A stretch of 64,000 nucleotides of DNA, taken from the NCBI GenBank assembly GCA_947503265.1, contig CANNDC010000002.1, positions 1 to 64,000 of the forward strand. Direction: 5' to 3'. The translations under genes and the position numbers were made by a program. This stretch comes from an uncultured Alteromonadaceae bacterium. Its GTDB lineage: Bacteria > Pseudomonadota > Gammaproteobacteria > Enterobacterales > Alteromonadaceae. The notes under the pieces are model-generated. The model had not been told where the DNA came from. It ran no database searches and saw only the letters and a list, made by a program, of their open reading frames with translations. Below are positions 1-7,759 of the stretch, one piece after another (within the stretch, counting starts at the first letter, position 1; each line of letters begins with the position of its first letter).

Positions 1-744
1 GAATTGGTAGAAATGGAAGTACGTGAATTACTTTCAGAATACGAATTCCCAGGTGATGACTTGCCAGTTATCCAAGGTTCAGCGTTGAAAGCCCTAGAGG
101 GAGAAGCTGAGTGGGAAGCGAAGATAGTGGAGTTGGGCGAAGCATTGGATTCATATATTCCAGAGCCAGAGCGTGACATCGACAAGCCATTCTTGCTTCC
201 AATAGAAGATGTATTCTCAATTTCAGGCCGTGGAACGGTAGTAACAGGTCGTGTAGAGCGCGGAATTGTTAAGACTGGTGACGAAGTAGAAATCGTTGGT
301 ATCAAAGCAACGACTAAGACGACGTGTACAGGTGTAGAGATGTTCCGTAAGTTGCTTGACGAAGGTCGAGCTGGAGAGAACGTTGGTGCACTACTTCGTG
401 GAACTAAGCGTGAAGAAGTAGAGCGTGGTCAAGTATTGGCTAAGCCTGGTTCAATCAACCCACACACTAAGTTTGAAGCAGAAGTGTATGTATTGTCAAA
501 AGATGAAGGTGGACGTCATACGCCATTCTTCAAAGGCTATCGTCCGCAGTTCTACTTCCGTACAACAGACGTAACGGGTGCAGTAGAATTACCGGAAGGA
601 ACAGAGATGGTAATGCCTGGTGACAACTTGAAATTCAAAGTCGAGTTGATAGCGCCGATTGCGATGGACGAAGGTTTACGCTTCGCAATCCGTGAAGGTG
701 GCCGAACAGTAGGTGCAGGCGTAGTTGCTAAAATCCTAGACTAA
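1..744 (+). CDS. tuf: Elongation factor Tu, C-terminal part (5' end outside window)
   Basis: GTP-dependent carrier of aminoacyl-tRNA to the ribosome. The frame is open from base 1 (E-L-V-E-M-E-V...) and has no start in the window. About 247 residues are present, matching roughly residue 148 to the end of the usual ~394. Visible landmarks are the end of the G domain, the domain II stretch [12 protein letters not shown], and the domain III stretches [21 protein letters not shown] and [10 protein letters not shown] just before the TAA stop. An intrinsic terminator follows at once. Bacteria of this group usually carry two tuf copies; a position as the last gene before a terminator fits the tufA end of the str operon, but the upstream genes are not visible, so the copy cannot be named. 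Confidence 0.97.
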   Translation, partial: ELVEMEVRELLSEYEFPGDDLPVIQGSALKALEGEAEWEAKIVELGEALDSYIPEPERDIDKPFLLPIEDVFSISGRGTVVTGRVERGIVKTGDEVEIVGIKATTKTTCTGVEMFRKLLDEGRAGENVGALLRGTKREEVERGQVLAKPGSINPHTKFEAEVYVLSKDEGGRHTPFFKGYRPQFYFRTTDVTGAVELPEGTEMVMPGDNLKFKVELIAPIAMDEGLRFAIREGGRTVGAGVVAKILD

Positions 745-765
745 TGACGTAGTCAGATAGATTTC

Positions 766-792
766 AAAAAGGTCACTTCGGTGACCTTTTTT
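766..792 (+). terminator. Intrinsic terminator after tuf
   Basis: A perfect stem GGTCAC (771-776) / GTGACC (781-786) closes a TTCG tetraloop. It is preceded by five A and followed by six T (787-792). It sits 26 bases after the tuf stop and would work in both directions. Confidence 0.93.
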
Positions 793-817
793 GTGTCTGC
801 TTGATTGCGATGGCGTC

Positions 818-878
818 CACCCACAGGGATGTGGGTGCCGAGCCTACAAGGATTGTACTTGTGGCGTCCTCGCAAGGA
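818..878. repeat. Three tandem hairpins, possible extragenic palindromic element
   Basis: Hairpin 1 is CACCCACA (818-825) / TGTGGGTG (830-837), a perfect 8-bp stem with loop GGGA. Hairpin 2 pairs CTACAAG (844-850) with CTTGTGG (858-864), with one T-G pair. Hairpin 3 pairs TCCT (867-870) with AGGA (875-878). Stem-loops packed this tightly after a terminator resemble the palindromic units scattered through many marine gammaproteobacterial genomes. Only one copy is present in this window, so membership of a repeat family is inferred. Confidence 0.5.
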
Positions 879-936
879 AGTAGTTAATTACCTCCATTCT
901 CCATTACGCTCTTTAAGAGTGAAGCATAGGCACTTG

Positions 937-1035
937 TTAAGTTTTCTCTATAAATCGAGGTAAATCTAAAAAGATTTCAACACGCTGTGAAACATCCATG
1001 TGCGCTTGAACTGCGGCATCCATGCCTTCGTAAAG
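937..1035 (-). pseudogene. Possible 3' remnant of a decayed gene
   Basis: On the minus strand a 33-codon open stretch runs between two stops (TAA at 1036-1038 and TAA at 937-939). It has protein-like composition (EGMDAAVQAHMDVSQRVEIF is its core). The helix-like pattern could be the tail of a regulator or enzyme. No start or upstream portion is visible in the same frame. It is too short to assign, and chance is a real alternative. Confidence 0.22.
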
Positions 1036-1143
1036 TTAAAGTTTCTGGGTAACTCAACGACTCCCTTCCTCAACAATGGCGCATCTTTTTTCGCTGGGTC
1101 TATCAATTTGTTTTTTCATCTTGTATAGTCATTGATCATTAAA

Positions 1144-1156
1144 AGACGACCGGTCT
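1144..1156. promoter_or_regulatory. Probable TetR-family operator
   Basis: The 13-mer AGACGACCGGTCT holds the perfect 8-bp palindrome GACCGGTC (1148-1155) and an outer AGAC/GTCT pair. It lies only 7 bp before the TetR start codon, where a self-repressor would block transcription. TetR repressors commonly bind such short GC-centred dyads next to their own gene. Binding is inferred from position and symmetry only. Confidence 0.5.
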
Positions 1157-1163
1157 AATTAAA

Positions 1164-1823
1164 ATGGTGAGACCTAGAAAAAGCGAACATACTAAGTTGC
1201 GTTTATTGGCGGCAGGAGTGCAGATTCTTACCTTGCATGGCTATCATGGAACGGGAATACAAAAAGTACTCAACTCAGTTGGTGTGCCAAAAGGATCTTT
1301 CTATAATTTCTTTGCCAGTAAAGAAGTTTATGTTGCTGATATTATTTACTACTACGGTGAACAGATTATTCAGGAATTTAATTCTTCGGTTGCAAAGCTT
1401 GAAGGTGAAAATGCTGTTGTAGTGTTGTGGTGCAGTTTTCGCAACAAAGTGCGAGCGAAAGTCGCTGCAGGCGAGTCTTGTGCTTGTCTTTTAGGTGCAA
1501 TGTCAGCAGAAATTGGTCAGGCTAGCAGTTTGTCCGGGATGGCAATTAAAGCTGTAGAAAGTCAATGGGTATTGACAATTAAAGAGTTGATTCAACACGC
1601 GCAGAATCAAGGCGATATTCGCACAGACATTGCAGCTTTGGAGTTAGCGCAGATATTTTACAACTGCTGGCAAGGAAACCTCCTCCAGTATCAAACTACG
1701 AACGATCCCAAATTACTTCTGACTCAACTGCATACATTCATTAAAACTCTGTTGACCACCGACGGACAGAGAACTATCGCGACTTCCGTCGCATATAAAG
1801 AGGAGCTATTCGATGAAGAATAA
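1164..1823 (+). CDS. TetR-family repressor, NemR-like, with sensor-type cysteine
   Basis: 219-residue one-domain transcription factor. The TetR helix-turn-helix occupies about residues 10-57, with the recognition stretch VGVPKGSFYNFFASKEVY (39-56) typical of the family. The ligand domain carries Cys90, Cys106 and Cys108. By eye, C108 in ACLLGAMSAEI aligns with the redox-sensing Cys106 of E. coli NemR (GCLTVKLSAEV). The next gene is an old-yellow-enzyme reductase that overlaps by 11 bp, echoing the nemR-nemA arrangement. It probably represses its own operon and responds to an electrophile or to the island's substrate. The start is ATG; a palindrome sits just upstream. The family is certain, the ligand unknown. 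Confidence 0.88.
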   Translation: MVRPRKSEHTKLRLLAAGVQILTLHGYHGTGIQKVLNSVGVPKGSFYNFFASKEVYVADIIYYYGEQIIQEFNSSVAKLEGENAVVVLWCSFRNKVRAKVAAGESCACLLGAMSAEIGQASSLSGMAIKAVESQWVLTIKELIQHAQNQGDIRTDIAALELAQIFYNCWQGNLLQYQTTNDPKLLLTQLHTFIKTLLTTDGQRTIATSVAYKEELFDEE

Positions 1824-3048
1824 CCAGGATGCAATCGAGCAGGTACAAGTTGATACTTCGTTACAACTTCCATGCGGTAAAACCATAAAAAATAGACTCG
1901 TGAAAGCGGCGATGAGTGAACAAATGGCTGACAAACGCAGCAATCCAACTGCGGCTATGGCAACACTTTACAAAAGATGGGCTAAAAGCGGCGTTGGCTT
2001 AATTCTAACTGGAAACATAATGCTATCTAAAGACGCCAGAGGAGAGCCAGGTAATGTCGTGTTAGATCAGTTTAGTGACAAGCAAGCATTTAGCGATTGG
2101 ACGCAAGCTGTACACTCCGAAGGAGGGACAATTTTTGCACAAATAAACCATCCTGGTAAGCAAATTCCCGCATTCTTAAATATGAAACCAATGGCCCCAT
2201 CTGCAATACCTTTGGGGGGCCCACTGGCTCCTGCTTTTATGAAACCCAGAGAAATGTCTGAACAAGATATTGAGTCTGTCATTAAGCAGTTTGTTGCGAC
2301 TAGCAAATTGGCCAAGGAAGTCGGTTTTGATGGTATTCAGTTGCATGGTGCTCACGGTTATCTGGTAAATCAGTTTTTGTCTTCTCGTCATAATATTCGT
2401 GAAGATAGCTGGGGGGGAAGTTTTGAAAATCGTTTCGCATTTGTCCGCGAATTGTATAAACAGGTTAGAGAAGCAGTTGGCAACGACTTCCCAATCGCAA
2501 TAAAGTTGAATTCATCAGATTTTGAACAAGATGGTTACAGTGAAGAAGATGCATTGAAGGTCATGTTTGAATTACAGCAACTAGGAATCGACTTTATAGA
2601 AATTTCAGGTGGAACTTATGAAGTACAGGCCATGGTAGATGGTACAGGTGAAAACAGTGGGGGATATTTCTTGAACTTCGCTACTCGAGCTGCCAAAGAA
2701 TTAAATGTACCACTAGCTATTACTGGCGGTTTTAGGAGTCGCAAAGATGTAATAAACGCTCTTGCTAAAGATATCGACATGGTCGGATTAGCAAGAGTCA
2801 TGGCTATTCATCCCGATTTTCCAAGCAAGATCTTAAAAGGAGAAGATGTTGAAGTTAGCATACCTCGACTAACAACTGGTTCTTACAAACTCGACCAATT
2901 TATGATGGTGGTATTGTCATGGTATGAAGTACAAATGGCGAGAATGGGTAATGGGCTAGAGCCTAACCCACAAATGTCAGTTTGGCGTGCCGTTTGGTAT
3001 ACGATGAAGCAATTAGGAACTGACGCTTTCAAACCAAGGCGCGCTTAG
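1813..3048 (+). CDS. NADH:flavin oxidoreductase, old yellow enzyme family
   Basis: 411-residue FMN enzyme of the OYE/YqjM type, expected to reduce an activated C=C bond (enone or enoyl compound) with NAD(P)H in the cytoplasm. It has an (alpha/beta)8 barrel, the active-site pair His178/His181 in QLHGAHGYLVNQF, then SRHNIREDSWGGSFENR and the phosphate-binding region near SGGTYEV and ITGGFRSR. It lacks the FeS and FAD C-terminal domains of 2,4-dienoyl-CoA reductase, so it is the single-domain form. It overlaps the TetR gene by 11 bp, implying cotranscription. In the island it could act on an unsaturated ring ketone or detoxify reactive intermediates. Confidence 0.88.
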   Translation: MKNNQDAIEQVQVDTSLQLPCGKTIKNRLVKAAMSEQMADKRSNPTAAMATLYKRWAKSGVGLILTGNIMLSKDARGEPGNVVLDQFSDKQAFSDWTQAVHSEGGTIFAQINHPGKQIPAFLNMKPMAPSAIPLGGPLAPAFMKPREMSEQDIESVIKQFVATSKLAKEVGFDGIQLHGAHGYLVNQFLSSRHNIREDSWGGSFENRFAFVRELYKQVREAVGNDFPIAIKLNSSDFEQDGYSEEDALKVMFELQQLGIDFIEISGGTYEVQAMVDGTGENSGGYFLNFATRAAKELNVPLAITGGFRSRKDVINALAKDIDMVGLARVMAIHPDFPSKILKGEDVEVSIPRLTTGSYKLDQFMMVVLSWYEVQMARMGNGLEPNPQMSVWRAVWYTMKQLGTDAFKPRRA

Positions 3049-3054
3049 CTTGTT

Positions 3055-3071
3055 ACACATTATTAATGTGT
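3055..3071. promoter_or_regulatory. Inverted repeat between OYE and SDR genes
   Basis: Perfect 8-bp arms ACACATTA (3055-3062) and TAATGTGT (3064-3071) flank a single T. It lies 7 bp after the OYE stop and 44 bp before the SDR start. It is AT-rich without a T-run, so an operator is more likely than a terminator. No partner is identified. Confidence 0.35.
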
Positions 3072-3114
3072 TGATAGCGATTGAGTAAATCAGACAAGTA
3101 ATTTGGAATAAAAA

Positions 3115-3885
3115 ATGAGATTAGAAAACAAAGTGGTTCTAGTGACAGGTGGTGGTGCGGGAATTGGCAAAGCCATTTGCTTGCGACTCGCCCAAGAGGG
3201 GGCGGCAATTGTCGTGACGGATATTGATGAAAGCAGTGCACAAGCTGTAGCCGCTGAAATTCAGTCTCATGGCGGAAAAGCACTCCCCCTGCATCAAGAT
3301 GTCACTGTAGAGTCAGCATGGCGCGAGACAATAGATCGCATTTTACAACAATTCGAATCTTTGAATGTTGTGGTCAACAACGCTGGTATTGCCATTCCTG
3401 AAAATATTGAAGACATGACATTAGACCAATGGAGGACAACTCAAAGGGTTAACCTTGATGCGGTATTTTTGGGTACGCAAGCAGCAATTCGTGCTATGAA
3501 AGATACTGGTGGTTCTATCATAAATATGTCTTCCATTGAGGGAATAGTAGGTAACCCAATACTGCCGTCATACAACGCTAGTAAAGGTGGAGTGAGAATT
3601 TTGACCAAGTCCACGGCGCTGCACTGTGCTGATTCGGGTTACAAGATTCGGGTAAATTCAATTCATCCTGGTTTTATTAAAACCGCCATGACGGATCCTG
3701 AATTGGCTGCGATGCCGACAGAAATGGCTGAAGCATTTTTTCAAGAGGTGGTTAGCAATATTCCTCTAGGTGAAATGGGTCTGCCAAGCGATATAGCAAA
3801 CGGAGTTTTGTTTCTCGCCTCTGACGAGTCACGTTACATCACAGGCGCTGAATTGGTTATTGATGGAGGATATACGGCACGCTAG
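3115..3885 (+). CDS. SDR-family NAD(P)-dependent oxidoreductase
   Basis: 256-residue classical short-chain dehydrogenase, expected to interconvert an alcohol and a ketone. The cofactor loop TGGGAGIG is at 11-18, an acidic residue follows strand 2 (TDID, favouring NAD), and NNAG is at 88-91. The catalytic set is Ser140, Tyr153 and Lys157 (YNASK). The C-terminal VIDGGYTAR is typical of the FabG/BaiA-like group. Same strand as the OYE gene, 66 bp downstream. Its stop overlaps by 4 bp the stop of the convergent AraC gene. The substrate is unknown; island context points to a hydroxylated alicyclic or steroid-like compound. Confidence 0.9.
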   Translation: MRLENKVVLVTGGGAGIGKAICLRLAQEGAAIVVTDIDESSAQAVAAEIQSHGGKALPLHQDVTVESAWRETIDRILQQFESLNVVVNNAGIAIPENIEDMTLDQWRTTQRVNLDAVFLGTQAAIRAMKDTGGSIINMSSIEGIVGNPILPSYNASKGGVRILTKSTALHCADSGYKIRVNSIHPGFIKTAMTDPELAAMPTEMAEAFFQEVVSNIPLGEMGLPSDIANGVLFLASDESRYITGAELVIDGGYTAR

Positions 3886-4916
3886 ACAAAGTGTTTTCTC
3901 ACTTTTTGCTTGCGCCATGTCAAAGGTGACTCACCACTCCAGCGCTTGAAAGCATGGCTAAACGTGGCCGGCTCTGTGTAAGCAAGTAGCGGGGCAATCT
4001 CATTCATCGTCAGTTTTGTGTGAGACAAATATTCTTTTGCGAGACCAAATCGCACTTCATCAAGAAGCTGTCTATAGCTACAATTCTCGTCCTTGAGACG
4101 CCTTCTTAAAGTGCGAATTGATATATCCAGTTTTTCAGCTACATAGTCAATATCTGGGAAATAACCTGGTCGAGATAGCAGTAACATGCGGACATCATCG
4201 ATAAAATGACCATGAGACGAAAGCTTAGCAATTAACATCTGACATTGTCCTTCCAAATGTTTAGACGTATTGGGATCGCTATGCGGTAGTTCTTTATCGA
4301 GAATATCTGAGCTAAATACATATTTTCCAACACTTGCACAAAAATGCACCTTACAGCCAAAGTACTCTTCATATAGATGCTGTCTGTTGTGTCCATCATG
4401 AGTAAGGTGTACTTCTTCAACAGGAAATTTTTCACCTAAAAACTCTTCAAAATCCACAATTCCCGCTGACATATCTCGGTCTAAATACAAGTCAAGCAAA
4501 TGTTTGTCGATTGGTGGCGGATCGCTCATTGAAAACCAGGCGTATCTGCCCTCAACTCCGAAGCGGAGTGTGAAAAGCGTAAAGGTTAAAGGGCTGAATT
4601 TCTGAGCTAGAGTCAATGCGTGCCTAAAAGTTGCAGCGCTTAACATGGTGTAACCGAACAAACCGTAGCGCTGGGGTATAAAAGGTTCACCTAATTTTAA
4701 ACCAATCATTGGATCGCCACTAAGTTTCAAGGTGTTTCCATAGAACACAAGTTCTTGTTGTAACGAAATATTGATATCACTACTTAATTGAGACGATGAG
4801 ATTCCTGTCCCTGCTAAGCACGTTTCTCGATCAAAACCCAGGTTCTCCATTACGCCTAGCGCTGGTATTAAAGAACGTACCGGATGAGCTGGTACGTTGG
4901 TCAGTATTTTTGTCAT
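3882..4916 (-). CDS. AraC-family regulator with Arabinose_bd-type N-terminal domain
   Basis: 344-residue regulator. The N-terminal ~200 residues resemble the ligand domain of the OruR/VirS type of AraC regulators (SGDPMIGLKLGEPFIPQRYGLFGYTMLSA). The C-terminal ~100 hold the double helix-turn-helix (DISIRTLRRRLKDENCSYRQ, then MNEIAPLLAYTEPATFSHAFKRW). It is divergent from the TonB receptor at 5127. Their shared 210-bp gap carries two ATATGTGAA direct repeats and an inverted third copy, the arrangement AraC proteins bind. It is probably the substrate-responsive activator of the receptor and the catabolic genes. Confidence 0.9.
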   Translation of the reverse strand: MTKILTNVPAHPVRSLIPALGVMENLGFDRETCLAGTGISSSQLSSDINISLQQELVFYGNTLKLSGDPMIGLKLGEPFIPQRYGLFGYTMLSAATFRHALTLAQKFSPLTFTLFTLRFGVEGRYAWFSMSDPPPIDKHLLDLYLDRDMSAGIVDFEEFLGEKFPVEEVHLTHDGHNRQHLYEEYFGCKVHFCASVGKYVFSSDILDKELPHSDPNTSKHLEGQCQMLIAKLSSHGHFIDDVRMLLLSRPGYFPDIDYVAEKLDISIRTLRRRLKDENCSYRQLLDEVRFGLAKEYLSHTKLTMNEIAPLLAYTEPATFSHAFKRWSGESPLTWRKQKVRKHFV

Positions 4917-4954
4917 TTCACCTCAATTCAAAAATCATCGATGTCATATTGGCC

Positions 4955-5097
4955 GAATTTCACAAATTCGTGGCCTGTAAGGACGTTCGAATGGCCTAAT
5001 CAGTAATGTAAAGTATATGTGAAAATATGTGAAGTTATTGTAAATAAATGAGCGGTAATTTTACAAATTCAGAGAGCAAGCACACTGACTCTCAGTG
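4955..5097. promoter_or_regulatory. Candidate AraC-regulator binding region before the TonB receptor
   Basis: Three signals are seen. First, the inverted repeat GAATTT (4955-4960) / AAATTC (4964-4969). Second, the 9-bp direct repeat ATATGTGAA at 5015-5023 and 5025-5033, exactly 10 bp apart; an inverted TGTGAA copy lies in the first palindrome (4959-4964). Third, a stem CACTGA (5083-5088) / TCAGTG (5092-5097) in the probable leader. Helically phased direct repeats are typical sites of AraC-family proteins, and such a gene starts at 4916. Binding is inferred. Confidence 0.5.
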
Positions 5098-5126
5098 CCT
5101 AAAATAATTAGCAGGAGCGCACTAAA

Positions 5127-7622
5127 TTGAATAATACATCATATCTGACTCTATCGACACTGGTACTTGGTACTCTAATTTCACCCTTAGCTTTGGCTCA
5201 ACAAGAAATCGAGGTAATTGAAGTTTCTGCCACTAAGCGAGCGGAAAGTATACAAGAAGTTCCTATTTCAATTATCGCCATGTCGGGTGAAGCCATTCAA
5301 GATATGAGCATTACGCGAGCTGAGGAGTTTGCAGCAAATATACCTGCTGTCACGATTGCACAAAATGTAATTGGAAATTTTGTCTTCATCCGCGGAGTTG
5401 GGACACCCGGCGCTAATCAGGGAATCGAGCACTCAGTGGCAATATTTCACGATGGTATTTATATGGGGCGTAGTCAGTTATCGCGCGCACCCTTCATGGA
5501 TTTAGAACGAGTCGAAGTGTTACGAGGTCCTCAAAGTACATTATTCGGCAAAAACACGATAGGTGGAGCTGTTCATGTTATCGCTGCGAAACCGACTTTT
5601 GACCGACAAGCATCGATAAGCGCACTTATTGGATCAGACGGAGAACAAGAGATTAATGCGATGCTCTCGGGTGAGATAACAGATGAATTAGCTGGTCGTA
5701 TTGCTTACAGAGGATATAAATTGGATGGATACCTCGACAATGTGTTGACTGGTAAGGAAGGGCCAGAACGTGATGACCAGAGCTTGCGAGTGCAGTTAGC
5801 ATGGTTTCCAACAGATGATTTGAAAGTATCAGCAAAGTGGGAAGAAAGCACGTTTGATCAAGTTCAGCAATCGTCGCAATTGGCCGTTACTGACCCAATA
5901 GGCACTGGCGTGCCTTTTTCCGCACTCAATCAGGCTTTAGTTGCCGCGGCTACGGGTGGCGATGGCGCAGAGCAATACGATAAAGAACGCGCAGTTGATA
6001 ACGATGGGGGTGTTTTGTTAGGCACGGTCGCCCCTGACTACGCAAATTTACCCGGCTTTCCCGACAAACCAGAGTTTAGTGATAACAAAATGAAAACGGG
6101 AACCCTGACCTTTGATTGGGATATTGGTGATCATACATTAACGGCTATCTCTGGTTATGCACACTATACTTATCAAGACATATGTGATTGTGATTTTGCC
6201 GCTATACCCCTCATACAAGTTGATGCAACTGAGGACTATGACCAATATAGCCAAGAAATTCGTGTTGCCTCACCTGGCGGCGAAAAATTCGATTATATCG
6301 CAGGTGTTTACTTCCACAAAAGCACCTTAGAGTATCGTTCAATCGAGGGCTTCGGCACGTCTTTGGCAGCCCCTCTAGTTGGTCAACCAGCGATTGCTGT
6401 GCCAAATTTAACTCGGGATTACGGTTTGGACCAAGACCAGAGTATGTGGTCAATTTTCGGCTCTGGTACATACAGTTTTACTGATTCAACTCGCGTCACA
6501 TTGGGTGTTCGTTACTTCGACGAAACCAAAGAAGTCGATCATTTTTTGGATAAAACTTTCACCGGCGGCTGGGATTACAGTGCTGTAGCTGGCCTACCCG
6601 CAGGCTCACTTGTCTATGGCGATACTGCAGCAGAGTATGACCGCTTCTTAACAGATGTGACTGATACACCGTTAAGTGGATTAGCAGATCTTTCAGAATT
6701 CTTGTTCGCGGGTTTACTCGGCACCTTTGAACACGATATCAAGGACCGAGAACGTGAAGAAAAAGATTGGAACTGGTCACTGACAGTAGAGAACGATCTT
6801 TCTGACGGTATTATGGCCTTTGCAACAGTTGCTACGGGCACCAAAGGAGGAGGCTTTGATGGTCGTTTCTTAGGTACCAATGAAGGGCAATTTTTTGAGT
6901 ATGAAGAAGAGAAAGCCACCAGCTATGAATTAGGTTTGAAAAGTTTTCTGTTCGATAACGCCATGATTCTTAATGCCGCGCTTTTCTACAGTACGATAGA
7001 CGACTTTCAAGTAAGCATTTTTGATGGAGCAACGGCATTTTTTGTACAAAACGCCGCTGAAATTGAAACAAAAGGACTTGAAGTTGATATGAAATGGTCG
7101 GCAACTGATTCTCTGTTAGTGAGTTTTGCTGGCTCCATCCTTGATAATGAATATTCCAATTTCCCAAATGCACCTTGTCACAGCATTTCGGGTAGTGAGC
7201 CTATTGACCGTGGCAATTGTATCGGCCGAGGCACTCCCACAGCATTTCGAGATGCCAGTGGTGAAGCAAACTCCTTCGCTCCAGATTTAGCGTTTAATTT
7301 AAATTTTAATTACGTAGTGCCCTTGAGCAATGCCTTGGAATTTCGCGGAATTTTAAACATCAACTACTCAGATGAGTACTTCAATACAGGCGATTTAGAT
7401 CCGATTTATGCTCAGCAGGAGGCTTTCACTAAAGTCGATGTCCGGTTTAGCTTAGGCAGTGCTGAAGGTGATTGGGAAGTCGCATTGATTGGTAAAAACC
7501 TGACTGACGAACTCACAAGTGATAATAGCAATGACCAACCTCTAGTGCCGGGCAACGGTTTTGCCTCAACTAATCGTGGCAGGTCAGTCGCAGTCCAGTT
7601 TAGTTACCGGTTTTTTCAATAA
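5127..7622 (+). CDS. TonB-dependent outer-membrane receptor of the catabolic island
   Basis: 831-residue receptor for energised uptake of a large or hydrophobic nutrient. The chosen start is TTG, because it gives a complete signal peptide (MNNTSYLTLSTLVLGTLI... cut after ALAQ) and has GGAG 9 bp upstream. A TonB-box-like stretch IEVIEVSATKR follows. The plug reads VPISIIAMSGEAIQDM, then RGVGTPG and VEVLRGPQSTLFGKNTIGGAVHV. The beta-barrel ends in the aromatic terminus VAVQFSYRFFQ. It belongs to the broad FepA/CirA-like group frequent beside steroid, terpene and aromatic degradation genes. Divergent from the AraC regulator. The ligand is not predictable from sequence. Confidence 0.92.
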   Translation: MNNTSYLTLSTLVLGTLISPLALAQQEIEVIEVSATKRAESIQEVPISIIAMSGEAIQDMSITRAEEFAANIPAVTIAQNVIGNFVFIRGVGTPGANQGIEHSVAIFHDGIYMGRSQLSRAPFMDLERVEVLRGPQSTLFGKNTIGGAVHVIAAKPTFDRQASISALIGSDGEQEINAMLSGEITDELAGRIAYRGYKLDGYLDNVLTGKEGPERDDQSLRVQLAWFPTDDLKVSAKWEESTFDQVQQSSQLAVTDPIGTGVPFSALNQALVAAATGGDGAEQYDKERAVDNDGGVLLGTVAPDYANLPGFPDKPEFSDNKMKTGTLTFDWDIGDHTLTAISGYAHYTYQDICDCDFAAIPLIQVDATEDYDQYSQEIRVASPGGEKFDYIAGVYFHKSTLEYRSIEGFGTSLAAPLVGQPAIAVPNLTRDYGLDQDQSMWSIFGSGTYSFTDSTRVTLGVRYFDETKEVDHFLDKTFTGGWDYSAVAGLPAGSLVYGDTAAEYDRFLTDVTDTPLSGLADLSEFLFAGLLGTFEHDIKDREREEKDWNWSLTVENDLSDGIMAFATVATGTKGGGFDGRFLGTNEGQFFEYEEEKATSYELGLKSFLFDNAMILNAALFYSTIDDFQVSIFDGATAFFVQNAAEIETKGLEVDMKWSATDSLLVSFAGSILDNEYSNFPNAPCHSISGSEPIDRGNCIGRGTPTAFRDASGEANSFAPDLAFNLNFNYVVPLSNALEFRGILNINYSDEYFNTGDLDPIYAQQEAFTKVDVRFSLGSAEGDWEVALIGKNLTDELTSDNSNDQPLVPGNGFASTNRGRSVAVQFSYRFFQ

Positions 7623-7710
7623 TCGGTAGTCGTTCGAATCTTAAAATATAAAAATGCTCAGTTTGTTGTAAGACACCTTATGAGCAGCTCTACGTAATCT
7701 AAAAGTTTTA

Positions 7711-7727
7711 GCCACAAAGTTAGTGGC
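7711..7727. repeat. Small hairpin between receptor and downstream gene
   Basis: GCCAC (7711-7715) pairs with GTGGC (7723-7727) around a 7-base loop, 33 bp before the next start. There is no T-run. It may be a processing or translation-modulating stem in an operon of unequal expression. Confidence 0.25.
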
Positions 7728-7759
7728 GTATCACAACATTTATTCAAGGATCCAAAATT

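Larger units (their letters stand above)
793..1163. other. Gap between tuf and the TetR gene, with hairpins and a possible gene remnant
   Basis: This 371-bp stretch has no intact gene. Its first third holds three consecutive hairpins (818-878). On the minus strand, 937-1035 reads as a short coding-like piece. The last 25 bases carry a palindrome likely to be the TetR operator. The rest shows nothing I recognise. Confidence 0.6.

Noticed and set aside
7655..7686. Terminator after the island TonB receptor
   Set aside because: The GCTCA/TGAGC pair has a 22-base loop and no T-run, so termination is not supported.
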